Source: Lunularia cruciata (lineage: Eukaryota; Streptophyta; Marchantiopsida; Lunulariales; Lunulariaceae). From it: 64,000 nucleotides of DNA. This document shows positions 29,363 to 40,619 of this stretch, in pieces. Under the pieces are notes generated by a model. It had not been told where the DNA came from and did not search any database. It worked only from the letters and a program-made list of their open reading frames with translations. Position numbers and translations under genes: made by a program. The stretch covers positions 62,001 to 126,000 of the forward strand of contig CAOYZS010000005.1 in the NCBI GenBank assembly GCA_948567375.1, given 5' to 3'. How positions within the stretch are numbered: position 1 is the stretch's first letter; every line of letters begins with the position of its first letter.

Positions 29363-29848
29363 TTTGGCATTTGACATAAGAGTAATTCGTATCTAAGTCT
29401 TAAGCTACCAGGATCACCAAGAATGGGATCAAACTGCCTCTCCTAGCCAAAGCTACATGTGTATAGATAACAGTGGCACAGTCACTATGACAACAAGTGA
29501 GGGTGGACCAGTTGGCTAGGGCACCAGTCTAGGAACAAGAGATCTAGGGGTCAAACCCTGTCGCGCACAATCTAGCAAGAAAGGCAGATTTTGCCCACCA
29601 ATGACCAAGATCTACACTAAACTAGCTAGCCTCACGCCAGCAAGTTGGCTTGCTGGCCCTTCTAGGCCTTCATAGCCTCTCATAGCCCACAGCCCTATGC
29701 CTCGAAGCCTCTAAACGCCAAAATTCAGCCAAATGAGGCCTTTCTTGTTGCCACTTCGAACCTCCTCCAAAATTGGCGAAACTTCTCCAAATCTGCAAAA
29801 CTTCTCCAAATCTGGCCAAACAGCGAAACTCCTCCAATTCTGGCCCAA

Positions 29849-29898
29849 AATCTGACGTAAATCTGACGTAAAATCTGACGTAAAATCTGACATAAACC
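29849..29898. promoter_or_regulatory. Four tandem ATCTGACGTAAA-type repeats
   Basis: Three copies of ATCTGACGTAA and one ATCTGACATAA at 11-12 bp spacing. TGACGTAA is the core bound by plant TGA/bZIP factors (as-1-like sites). The regulatory role is inferred from motif and clustering. Confidence 0.5.
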
Positions 29899-30294
29899 CT
29901 AAAGATGGATGTCCGCCAAATCCCCCGCTAACTTTCCACTCGAGCCAAATTGACAAAACGGGTTTTTCCAAATCACAATTTCATGAGAAGAGCTTTCCAA
30001 CTCCACCTTCAATTTCACTTTCTGAGTCCAACTCGCAGCAAATTGGTCTTGCCTTCACCTCCTGAGCTCAAAATCACAACACTGCTCGAAAATTGCTCCT
30101 TCTTTGCTCAAAATTTGGCCAGCGCTTCCGCACACCGTCCGCCTAACTGCCAAATTTGCATCAACTACACGAGCTTCTGCACACTAGGGAAACACAGAAC
30201 CTGAATTGAGCTACCACGATCCACCGAGCTTGGAGATACCACCAACACTCAACATTCTTGCACCCGATTTCCCCCTGACTTCACTTCTCTGATG

Positions 30295-30743
30295 TAATCA
30301 GATTGCTTAACATTCTCAACTCAACTCAACTCAGATCAGTACTTGATCTGTCACTCTATAAACTGCCAACAACTGGGCACTGATTACAGTCAAGCCACAC
30401 CCACTCAAGCATAGAGAATCCAGGTGATGCTCGCCGGCCTCTGTCCACCATAGCCAGGAACTCGAAAGCTCAACATCAGAGAAGTGAGCTCTCTGGAGCT
30501 CACTTCAAAACTATACCCCCTGGACTCGAGCTAGCCCTGAAACCCTAACGGTCCTGCTGACGGCACACTCGATGGTGCAAACGGTGCAAAGTGACGGTGG
30601 GCCCCACCGTGAAGTCAGCACCCCGAACACAAAATCTAAGCGTCGGAAAGTAGTCCCTGAGAAACTGCTAGAATAACTCTAACTACCATCACTAGAACTC
30701 CAGTGTCCGAGCATCTAGATGCAGAACTACAAATGGCGTGACA
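30295..30743 (-). repeat. 5' LTR block B of element 2
   Basis: 449 bp matching 10343-10791. Its outer end (ATGGCGTGACA) abuts the TCTAT duplication at 30744-30748. Unlike the left side it has no repeat A on either flank. Confidence 0.9.
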
Positions 30744-30748
30744 TCTAT

Positions 30749-30831
30749 TCAACTTGCAAACCAAGAGGGCAACCTCTTTGCCACTTGAGTGAACGGGTGG
30801 AGAGTTCAAAATATTGGACCATGGACTTAGA
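30749..30831 (+). pseudogene. Element 1, last part of pol after the element 2 insertion
   Basis: TCAACTTGCAAACC and the following bases continue the element 1 sequence broken at 10236. The segment ACGGGTGGAGAGTTC...ATTGGACCATGG aligns with the pol tail of element 3 at 19310-19390 (reverse strand). The first 5 bases after element 2 (30744-30748, TCTAT) repeat 10233-10237. About 80 bp before the expected 3' LTR the sequence switches to an inverted family-U LTR, so element 1 lacks its own 3' LTR. Confidence 0.8.
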
Positions 30832-30979
30832 CTTGTACAAATTCTCCCAACACTCACAAACAACCCATAGAGTTGATACTCAGAATTTAGCTCAAGCAAT
30901 GAGCTCTACTTCATAGCACTTTGCTTTATCTATTCTTAGGAATATGAACACTGAACAACATTTTGCTACAAAGGCCTCC

Positions 30980-30987
30980 TTTAAATA
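30980..30987 (-). promoter_or_regulatory. TATA-like box in LTR copy A
   Basis: TATTTAAA on the minus strand within CTATTTAAAGGAGGC, the consensus-like form. Confidence 0.5.
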
Positions 30988-31124
30988 GACTGAGCTTTTG
31001 ATAGTTATCTAACTCCTTAAACTATTTCCTAACACCTTTACCAACCTATAGATCCAAAATGACAATGCACCTCTTCATATCTATCTCCTCCTATCTCAAA
31101 ATTGGTCCTAATCCAATCCAATAT

Positions 31125-33600
31125 TTACTTCTACTTCCGCTTCCAACCCAAAGAAAATCCTTTCACCTCATGTACTTTGGGTTCTATAGCTTCCAACTCT
31201 TCTACAAATTCTAACATATCTTCACTCTGATTTACAATTAACCTCATAAGTATTCTATCTACCTCCTTATCTCATAACACACTCTTCTCTAATAGCTCAA
31301 ATGCCAAATCCAAAAACACTTACACTCCTATCTCTCTTACTTCGGGTCTGATATATACAATATTTCAAAGATGATCTAACTCCAACTTAATCAAACCGAG
31401 CTTGATAGAAATGTTATTCTCCACATCTAACATCTTCCTATCTATCCAAGTTCTAAAACTGATTAACAAGGCATTCAAGTCTTTGTCCTTTGCATTCTTA
31501 CTCCTTGTCTCATGCACAAACAATCATAACTTGTGTAATATTGATTCCTCCATTCTTACTTTGGCTTTAGTGGTTAACCTCACCTTCATCTCTACGATCA
31601 CTTCTTCAATTGATTCCGCCAATTGCTTCTTTTGTCTCTCTCCTCCATCACAACTTTACTTAACTTCAACTCCTCCTCATATTCCGCTATGTGATCCTCC
31701 AACTCCTTCACATACTGATTAATCTTGGCCTCTAGTATCTTCACAAGATCTCTCAGCCTCCCTTCTTCTTGAATGGCACTTGGTCAATTCCCATTGTCAT
31801 GTTGTTGTCTTCTCTTCTACCTTTTATTAGAATGCATCAAGCTCTTCTTCCTTAGCTTCAACCCATTCCCGTCTATTGTCTTGCTTGGATTTTACTTTGG
31901 CTTGTAACTTCTCCACCCAAAGTCTTTCTTGCATAACTTCCTCTACTTTCAATGCCAACTCTCTTCCATGCTTCTCAAACTTCTCTTGCAGATTCTAGTT
32001 TATCTTCTTCTGCAACGCTGCATCTACTCGCAATATTTCTGCTTCTTCCTCTCCTCTAATCAGACTCTCCTGCGACTTCAGATTCTAATTTCTCCAACAC
32101 ATGGAATACAATCTGCACATCAGGATGTCTACTTTGCATCTCCTTCTTCTTCTTCTCCATAGCAGCAACAACAAACATACCACATCTTGAAGGTACTCTA
32201 CTCTCCCATACCCTACTTCCTCTTCTTCCTTCTCTTTTGGGACTTCATTGATTTTGCTCTTCCCTTCCCAATCTGATGCTTTATTATGAATTCAAGATGT
32301 TCGTATTGTCAATGATACATTGTCCTCCAAACTTTCTTCCTCATCCAAGTTGATGATTTGATGTGCTACCTTTGAACTTTCTCCTTCTTGCATGAATTGC
32401 CTTGGCTTGACCACTAATCCTTCCTATTCTTTGATCACTAACTCCTCCATAGTCCTTTCTTCTGCCTCCTTCCCTTGATCTTTTCGCACCTCAGCTTCAC
32501 TCTTGCTCTCCTCACTGGACTCTTTACTCTATAGGGATAATTCCACTTCTTCTTCCTCCGACCTCTCCAACACAAACTCTACTTCACGTTTTGATTTGAC
32601 ATCCTCTTTTGGTGCAATCTTCTAGACTTGCTTTCCTTCTCTCTGCCCAATTCTTCTTAATTTTTGGGGTTGCATTGGTGAGCTCTCCACCTCAAGTTGA
32701 CTTCTCTTCTTCTTACTTAGCAAAGGTATAGACATCTTTTGATCCTGTCCTATTCTCAAATAATGATCATCATTGCTTCTCAATTGCCGAATGTACTATC
32801 TTTCTTTGTCATCGGCTTTTTGATGCAGATCAGAATGGAAATGCAAGACAACCTTCTTCTTCTCATTGCTACTTAACAAATTCAACCTGAGGTAGAAGTG
32901 CACTGCAAAAGGAATGAAATAGTGTGGTGGTGTCAAAGTCCTCTAATTCAACACCATCTACCTTGTTTGCTAATAAAAACACTTTGCCCAATTGATCGGC
33001 TCCCCTACAAACATCTTGTGGAAGAACACCACTTGTTGCTTTGTAATATAGGAAGTGCACGCAAATTTAAACAACACCATCATTGCTCTTACAATACTTC
33101 TCTACATTGGGTCCTGATAAGTCTCAACCTTGTACCCATTCTTTGTACCCTTTGAGGTGAACAAATTTTTGATCCCTTGGGTTTCTTTTGCGACTTCTCC
33201 CTTCCCCAAGAACATGGCTCCATGCTCTTCCCCACTCTTTCTTCCTAACACCAGTCTCCAATCTGACTTTGTCCATCAAGCCGGATTGCCTCTCTTCTCT
33301 ACTATTGCCGGCCTATCTACACACTTTTTGGCTGTGATCTCTACCATGAAATTAGGAAAACTCAAGTTCTAATTCCATGCAAGGAAAGTAATACAAAGTC
33401 TATTGAGAACTTTGATGTGAGCCATCATGTCTAACCTCCTAATCATTGGGTTCCTCACTACTAGTGTAGAGCACTTCTTGATTCCCTTTATTCTACTATC
33501 CTTTGTGATATGCTTCCACAAGACAATTCTCTTGTCCTCAAGACATGCAATTCTCAATCCCTTTGGATTCCTCAAAAATTCACTCACTACCACTCCTCTT
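31125..33600 (-). pseudogene. U3-ORF pseudogene in LTR copy A
   Basis: Minus-strand homology to the full U3 ORF through stops and frameshifts. RRLDMMAHIKVLNRLCITFLAWN (33369-33593 region), KRGNPA and SDWRLVLG, EPINWAKCFY, then acidic and coiled-coil scraps down to the C terminus near 31125. The Trp-rich domain is the best preserved part. Confidence 0.7.
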
Positions 33601-34087
33601 CCCTAGTCTCCCTTAGGATGACTCCACAAAGGCAAAGGAACTTCACTTGTCATTCATCTCCTTCTTGATTTGGAACCTAACTTTATAGTCCGACGTTTCT
33701 CAATCATTCTTCGAATGCTTGTCTATGGAGAAATCACACCTTTTGCATGCACTTCCCCTGTCATTGTCAACCTCTCCCACTTGTGCCTTAGCTATTTTTG
33801 TATGTGGTACAATTCTTGAATTTCCAACCTGAAGGAAATCTATTACTCTGTCTTCACATCAGGTTGATCACCTCGAGGTAAAGTCTCCTTACTTTGGATT
33901 GAACTTTGATAGATCCAATTTGAGTACTTTGCGTCTGACATGAAGTCACTTTACTTCAGGTTATAAACTGAAGGCACAATTCTTCTCCTTCCAATGCCGT
34001 TTGGGTTCAATACGACTTTGTCTGTTCACTTCTTCTTCCAAATAGAACAAAAACTTAAAAAAACAAAAAATGTGGGTACCACATAAC

Positions 34088-37044
34088 CCAATTTGATGTC
34101 CAGCTCGACTTTGGCTTCCAAACCCAATGCTCCTTCAAGTATTTCTCATTCTTTGGGTCTCTCTTATACTACTCCTACATCTTCTATTGCTACTACTTCT
34201 TCACTTTGAACTACAATTGCACTCATGGGTAACCTATCTACTTCTTTATCTGCTAACCCACTCTTCTCTAATGTCTTAGGTAACTCACTCCTAATTTTAT
34301 AACTTTGGACTTTGTACTTAACTTCATCTCAATACAAAGTTGATCTAAATTTGATTTAACAAAATCTAACCTAAGACAAACATTGTCTCCTACCATTAAC
34401 ATCTTCCTGTCTACTCTATCTATCAAGTGAATCATCAAACTATTCATATCTACATCCTTCACCTTCCTCTTCCAAGTTTCCTGCACAATAGACTTCAGCT
34501 CATGCAGTCTCGGTTCCTCTAGCTTCCCTTCAGCTTTTGTACTCAACATCACTTTCAACTCCTTCACAATTGTTGTTGCTTCATCTTATTCCACCCTCAA
34601 AACTACCTTCTCCTTACTCCTCTCCACTTCTTATTCATTCCAATATAGCATCAATTTGTCTTCAAATTCAGCCTTCAATGCCTCCTTCTCTTGTGCATAC
34701 TAAACTAATTGACCTTCAACTCTCTGCAACAACTCCTGCGAGTATTCTTCCTCCCAAGCACGTTCTACCAATTCTTGTTGCTAGCCTTGGTCCTTCTCTG
34801 CCACACTTTTCCTCAAACTCTCCAACTCTTGTTCCATCGTAGCAGTAATTGCGTTTGAGTGTATGACCTCAACCCATACATCAATGATTTCTTGATTCAT
34901 AATCTCAACCAACCCCTTATGCTCCTTCAATTATTTGCTACACTTCTCAAAACTCTCATGCACAACTTCTGAGCTTTTTTTCCAAAGAACTGCTTTAGCC
35001 CAAAGTTCTTTAGCTTCCTTCTCTCCTTGGGTTAGCTTACTCTTCAATGCCAAGGTCTCCTTACTCCACTTCTTCATAGCATCCAACCCATCCCTCACTT
35101 CCAAATGCTAGCTCCTCAGATCTACTCTCTTCTATTGCAACAACACCAACAAAGGACAGAAAATCTTTGATAGGTACTCAACCCCATCAGCTCTTCTTTC
35201 TTTGTCCAATCTGCCGTTGTTGATGGTAGGCATCTCTTTAACGGGTGCCTTACTCCAAAGATGCAATCTTTGTATCTTCAACATCTTGCCCTTTGAGCTC
35301 TCTTCTTCCTTCTCAACTTTTCTTGGTCTGGCAACCACCACTTGAGCACTTCCCTTTGTTCTTTCTGCCCTTGGAAAGACCAAGGCACCCTTTACTACAC
35401 TGCCATTGCCTAGATAGTTTGCTTGCAACTCCAAACATGGCTTATATCCTCCTTCTATGTGGTCAATTGCCTCATGGAACTACCTTTCTTCTTCTCCAGC
35501 AAGACCTTCTCTTGATTATTGAACTTTTGCTTCTCCCTCACTGCCATTGCTTGACTATCCACTTTGTAGTGTAAAATCTTCTTTGGCTCCCAAGGCTTCT
35601 TCCTTCAACTCTATTTCTCCTTTTGACTCTTCCTCCAAGGTCAATTTGTTCACTTCCACTAGTGAAGGCTTCAAATTGAGTCTTTGTATCTTTTGAGGCT
35701 ACACCGGTGTGATTTGTTCTTTGGGTCTAGTTCTCTTTCTGGGCATGGGGATTTCCACTACAACTGTCTTCTCCTTCTCTCTCTCTTCAGGTAGTGGTCA
35801 TCACCTTCACAAACCTACTTGATGTAATATCATTCATCCCCATCTGCGTCTCTTTGCAGATCGAGTTGAAAATGGGATACTATCCATCCCCTGTCCCTTG
35901 AGCTCAATAAGTTTGATCCAAAGTAGAAGTAGGCTGCAAAGGGTATGAAGTAGTGGTGCGGCATATCCATCCTCCAATTGGTGATCATATGCCTCATTTG
36001 TTAGTGCAAACAATTTGTCTAGTCCACCGCTTCGCCTACAAACATTTGATGGAAAAACATCACTTGTTGCATGGTTACATAGGTGGTTTGCTCTGGCTTG
36101 AACATAGTGTTACCTCTATTTGCACTGGATCCTTGTAACTATCTACCTTGTACACGTTCTTGGTGCAAGGTCTACTAAAAGAGTTCCTCACCTCAACAGT
36201 TTCTTCCATAATATCACACTTCCAATAGAAGGTGACATCACCTACCTCTCTTGCTTCTCTTCCCAAGACTAATCTCCAATCTGACTCAGTCCATTGAGTT
36301 GGATTTCCTCTCTTTCCCTTGTGCTTAGGCCCATCCTTACAATTGTTGGCAGTAATCTATGCCATGAACCTTGGGAAACTCAAATTCCAGGCCAAAAATA
36401 TGATACAAAGTTTGGACAAGACTTTGATCCGTACCACTACATCTAATTGGCAAATTGCAAGACACCCCACTACACTCTTCTCAGTTCCCTTTGGGGCCAT
36501 CATATGCTTCCTCACTTTCTACTTATGAAAGATCAAACCCAAGACTCCAACCCACTCTTCTTGCTTATTCACAATTTGTGTTCCTTTGGGTTGACTTTGG
36601 GTTGACATAGAATACCTTCTAGACATTGCAATGCCTCCTCAATGAAATCTCAATTTTATAGTCCTTTTCTGATTGGTCATTCTTTAGTCATTTCTTTGCT
36701 TACCCATCACTTCTATGGGTTGGTTTTCTATCACTTTCAAAATTATCTTGGTCCCAAGGTAGTCACTTTCTTCCCATGTACTTTCTTGATTGGCAAAACC
36801 CAAGGAAAAGTTGTTATAGGTTCTTCGGATTAGGTTGCACATCTTTATGTAAAGTCCTCAATGTTTGGCTTCACACTTTTGTTTGTTTGACCCGAGTCCT
36901 TCTAACTTTGACCCAAGATTGACTTTGGGTTTACACCAAAACATATGATTCCTCATGTTTCATCCCCATTTAGCCTTTCTTTGGCTTGACCAATGCACCT
37001 CTTCCTTAAAACAAAAAAAATAAAATAAAATTGTGGGTACCACA
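34088..37044 (-). repeat. Degenerate family-U LTR (copy B), lacking R/U5
   Basis: Starts near the U3-ORF stop (AATTTGATGTCCAGCTCGAC) and ends at GGGTACCACA (37044). The R/U5 part is missing and it abuts copy A directly through a few bases resembling the polypurine side. It contains U3-ORF remnants through about 36530. Confidence 0.75.
34100..36530 (-). pseudogene. U3-ORF pseudogene in LTR copy B
   Basis: Broken frames on the minus strand. 34268-34567 covers the coiled-coil C-terminal part (LHELKSIVQETWKRK, RVDRKMLMVGDNV), 35132-35434 the acidic middle, and 36075-36266 the N-terminal domain (GREAREVGDVTFY). It is diverged from element 3 and closer to the 1403-2882 fragment. Confidence 0.65.
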
Positions 37045-38790
37045 GGTAGCTCTCACACAATCATACAAACTCCTAAACACATTGGGGGGTATCCAAGGTC
37101 TTGTCCACACTCATATGACCAGCAATTGGTAAATCATGGGCTTCTTGAAGGCACACAAGTCAAAGATTATGTTTGGCTGGGATATAAATCAGGTTCTCAT
37201 GGAATAGAAGGCCTCCCTTGAAGGAGAAGGTGTTGTACTCCTTGTTGCATGCTACAAGATAACCTTGTACCATTTGAAAGAAGGGATCTTGTTGTAGAGC
37301 TATCTTAAACTCAATTTGGACTTTGGAGTTGACTCACACCGTCACAATTGCTACCATGATGAGAGGAAGAGGCTTCAAATCAGGTTGTTGTGATAGGGCA
37401 CCTGGGATGACATGGAACTGATGGATGACACGGGTTTGTACTCCAATTTGATGTCAAACAACTATAGTTGTTCCTCCCATCGATGATGTCAACTCTTTAT
37501 GTGTTCCAAGTGTAATGTCTACAACAAACACTTGTGATCAGTTTTCATGATCACTTGTTTCCCCCAAGAGATAATCCCTCCATAGCTTGGTGGCATATAC
37601 CATTACTATTTGTTCTCGATCTCATGTTGAGTAATTCCTTTCTGCAGCATTAAATCAGCAAGACACAAAGACAATTAGATGTAACCCATCTAGGAATTGT
37701 TGTTGCAACATGGCTCCAATGGCAAAGTTAAAAGCATCAAAATCAACCACACAAGGTAGTTGAGGGTCATATGGTTGAAGAATAGGTCTTGAAGATACCA
37801 TATGTTTTTGCTTTTGGAATGCTTTTTATGCTTGGTGGGCCATTGAAAGCTTGAGTTCTTCCCCAAGAGATCAATCAATGGTACAACCACTTGAGCATAA
37901 TAATGGATGAACCATTGGAAAAAACTGGCTAATCCATTACATGCATGTACTTTTATAATATCCTTTAGAATAGGCCAATCAGTAATGGCCTTGATTTTCT
38001 CCTCTTCTATCTTGATTTCCTTTGATGAGATTTTGTGACCCAAGAAGTGATTTCTTTCTGCAAAAAGGTACACTTTGACTTCTTGCAATAAAACTTCCAT
38101 TATCAAAGTCGTCTTAGGACTTCTTTCATGTGATTCATGTCTTCTATTATTATCTTTCTATAGATTAAGATATCATCCAAGAACACCACTATGTATTGAT
38201 CTAGTAGTCCATCCAACACCTAATGCATCTAATCCATGAAGACTATTAGAGCATTGTGAGCCCAAAAGGTCAAACTCTCTATTCAAAATGCCCATACCTT
38301 GTGCAAAGGTAGTCTTTTGCACATCTTCCTATCAATGGAGATTTGCCAATAGCCGCTACAAAGATCCAACTTGGAGAAGTATTGTGCTCTACTCAATTGA
38401 TCAAGCAAGTCATCAACTCAAGGCAAGGGTTATGCATTCTTCACCATTTGTTTATTGAGCCCATGATAATCAATACAAAAATGAAGTCCTCCATCCTTCT
38501 TTGGAATAGAACAAATATACTGATGGTTCCCAAGGAGATGTACAATGTCAAATAAAATCCTTCTCCAACAACTCTGTAAGTGTTGTTTACAACTCCTCCA
38601 ACTCTTTTGGTGGGAGACAATAGGTTGGTAGGCTCATTGGAGTACTCCTTGACAATAACTCAATCTTGAGGGGCATACCATGATTGGAGGGTAATCCCTT
38701 TGGTAGATTATCCAGAAAAATGTCTACAAACTCCAGAACTAATTGATCAACCATTGCTTGATAGGCTCTTCACCCTCCTTAGATTCACCT
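37045..38790 (-). pseudogene. Element 4 RT, RNase H and integrase N terminus
   Basis: 38106-37690 encodes the RT thumb (FLGHKISSKEIKIEEEKIKA, NGLASFFQWFIHYYAQVV). Downstream, broken frames give RNase H fragments (YYSERNYSTRDREQI region) and an integrase zinc-binding end (EAHDLPIAGHMSVDKT, about 37110-37160). RT palm remnants extend up to about 38560. Stops are frequent. Confidence 0.7.
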
Positions 38791-38821
38791 TGTGCAACCG
38801 GCTTGATCCATACCACAAAAA

Positions 38822-39005
38822 AACTTATCTTCCTCCAATGTTTGCTTTATAGTTGCTTTAGTGACAAAATTCCCATCTAGAGATTTATCTTCCTTCAAAG
38901 CTTGCACTATGGCTGCTTTCTTGACAAACTTCCCATCTTGGGACTTCTCTTTCTTCAAAGCTCTCTCTATGGCTACTTTCTTGAAAAACTTTCTGTCTTG
39001 GGACT
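38822..39005 (-). repeat. Minisatellite in element 4, about three 60-bp units
   Basis: Direct repeats of about 60 bp that keep one reading frame (38785-39030) and encode repeated lysine/glutamate-rich units such as KSQDGKFVKKAAIVQALKED. It lies between protease and RT. Confidence 0.8.
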
Positions 39006-39059
39006 GACTATTATTGAGTGTCTTACTCAAAGGTGCTAGACAACCTAATCGGAAATTCT

Positions 39060-39330
39060 TACCTTGGTGTTGTACTTGAATTTGTCATTGGTTCTAATCA
39101 GATTGAAGCTTATGACGTTTAAGCTAAAGAAAACCCAAAGTGACATCATAGTGTAGCAATGCCACTACAAAGCTCATACACTCCAAATACTCCTTACCAA
39201 TCTTGAAGGTAACAATATGCAAGGTACGGAATGCAAAACCATTTCTACCATCTGCCATGATCAATCTATTTCCAATTATTGGCTTGATAAGGATACAATA
39301 TTCCTTTGCTAAACGCATGGACAAGCAACT
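39060..39330 (-). pseudogene. Element 4 protease remnant
   Basis: 39124-39324 encodes MADGRNGFAFRTLHIVTFKIG and ALLHYDVTLGFLWL, the typical later half of gypsy aspartic proteases (YD-x-x-LG-x-x-WL). The DSGA active-site strand is not recognisable. Confidence 0.6.
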
Positions 39331-39499
39331 TTTTAAACTTCCAAATTAACCAAAATCCTATAACCATGATCAGATATCACACCTTGCAAGTGAAGCAAAC
39401 TTGCATAGGTCAAGCTTTCAATCCCATTGGAACTAATCAAGTTCCCAACAAGTGGCTTGAAATCCCCTATTGGGATTCTTCATTTCCTTGATCATTCTG

Positions 39500-40230
39500 C
39501 TCCACAAACACCATTAGAGTAACTTGTCAAACTTGCCCATTCTTGAGTAGACATTCAATAATGCGATGTCTCATTTGGTGACAATAAAAAACAACCACCA
39601 TTTTGTTGTAATTTTTCTTTATCTATAATGCCAAGTGGTCTCTATTGAATGGCATCAATCTACATTGGTGCTGGCTCCTCTACCCGTGTGTAGTATATTG
39701 GTAGTTTTTGTTGAGGTCAAGGTCGAGACCAAGTTGTTGCGAGCAAGGATCAAAGGGTTTGGCCAACCACATGGCTTCTTCCAAGTGTTGTGGTTCTTGC
39801 ATAGTTATCTCTTATTTGGTTTGTGACTTCAAACCCCTCACAAATTGATCCAGAGCTTCACCTTTCAATATATATGGAATTTGCATGATTGTGTTTTGGA
39901 ATTGCATGATGTAACTTCTTACAAAGCCAACTTTCTTCAACTCTGCCAACTTATCTCATGGAACTCGTGTGGCATTTATAGCTTTGAAAATTTAACCAAT
40001 TATTGCACTCTTGAATTCTACAAATGTCAGGATTGATGCAACAATTTGCCATTTAGTTTGCTCCACTCGGAATGGCCACCATAGCTTTGCTACTCCATCC
40101 AATAGATTGGAAGCCAAGAGAATCAATTTTTGTTCATCTTGAAGGTTAGTAGCTTCAAAATTAAGTTTGTAGTTAAACACAAAATTCTCCACCGCACCCA
40201 AGAGATTCTTGCCTTTGAAAACCATTGGTT
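39500..40230 (-). pseudogene. gag: Element 4 gag pseudogene
   Basis: Capsid-type gag in 40225-39992 and beyond: FNYKLNFEATNLQDEQKL, LLDGVAKLWWPF, FVEFKSAIIG, then RSYIMQFQNTIMQIPY and EALDQFVRGLK across stops. A zinc knuckle remnant is seen near 39555-39595 (FYCHQMRHRIIEC, first Cys lost). The pattern is that of Retrotrans_gag in chromoviruses. Confidence 0.7.
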
Positions 40231-40601
40231 TTGGAAATCAGATTTGGTCTTCTCAAACTAGTACTCTCTCTATGTGCTCTTTTCATCGATGATCTCATTC
40301 ATCCAAAAATCAAGTAAGAAGCTCAATTTGTTGATGCATAATGATAATAACCTCATGCATTGCCACCATAGTTTGTACTCTATCACACCACCCGCAATCT
40401 ATCTAACACATAGATGCAATAAATTCATTATTCTCCATGAGTTACAACATGAAGTACCAAGGGTTCTTCAAACAAGGTGATTGTAATTAAAAAATCTTGC
40501 CCAAAGCATGAGATGATGAAATGTCTGAAATGATGCCAAGATGTGAAATCCCAATGGTTTGGTGGAAATGGATTGGTGGTCTATAAATTCTATCCATCCC
40601 A
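40231..40601 (-). other. Element 4 5' leader
   Basis: Noncoding sequence between the gag remnant and the primer-binding site; nothing else recognised. Confidence 0.4.
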
Positions 40602-40619
40602 TTCTTGCTCTAATACAAA
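40602..40619 (-). other. Primer-binding site of element 4 (tRNA-iMet type)
   Basis: Minus strand TTGTATTAGAGCAAGAATGG aligns with the tRNA-iMet complement (TGGTATCAGAGC). It starts directly at the LTR end TTTTACA. Confidence 0.65.

Larger units (their letters stand above)
29237..30294 (-). other. Noncoding 5' region of element 2
   Basis: About 1 kb between LTR block B and the protease frame. No gag, zinc knuckle or long credible ORF is seen. It holds a tRNA-iMet-like primer-binding candidate (29345-29362), clustered direct repeats of an AACTTCTCCAAATCTG motif (about 29767-29840) and four TGACG repeats (29849-29898). It could be the rest of a longer 5' LTR, leader, or both, but it has no counterpart at the 3' end. 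Confidence 0.6.
10237..30743 (-). mobile_element. Element 2: Ty3/gypsy retrotransposon carrying a DNA methyltransferase and PHD finger
   Basis: About 7.7 kb once the nested element 3 is removed. The ends are exact because the interrupted element 1 can be read across them. The target duplication is TCTAT (10233-10237 and 30744-30748; one T is shared if termini are read as TG...CA). In minus orientation the order is a 5' LTR block (30743-30295), a noncoding stretch with a possible primer-binding site (29345-29362), protease, a cytosine-5 methyltransferase split by element 3, RT, RNase H, integrase, PHD finger, a polypurine-like tract, and the 3' terminal repeats (10899-10237). All coding domains share one frame, now with eight stops. 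No gag was found. Confidence 0.9.
30832..34083 (-). repeat. Degenerate family-U LTR (copy A), truncated at its 3' end
   Basis: Begins inside R (ACAAATTCTCCCAACACTCAC) and ends at the 5' terminus GGGTACCACA (34083). It contains TTTAAATA at 30980-30987 and U3-ORF remnants. It replaces the expected 3' LTR of element 1 but is in the opposite orientation, so it belongs to another insertion or an inversion. Confidence 0.8.

Noticed and set aside
29711-29971. Minus-strand ORF as a gag for element 2
   Set aside because: It reads through simple repeats and has no capsid pattern or zinc knuckle.
30832-34083. 3' LTR of element 1
   Set aside because: It is in the opposite orientation and joins element 1 before its polypurine tract.
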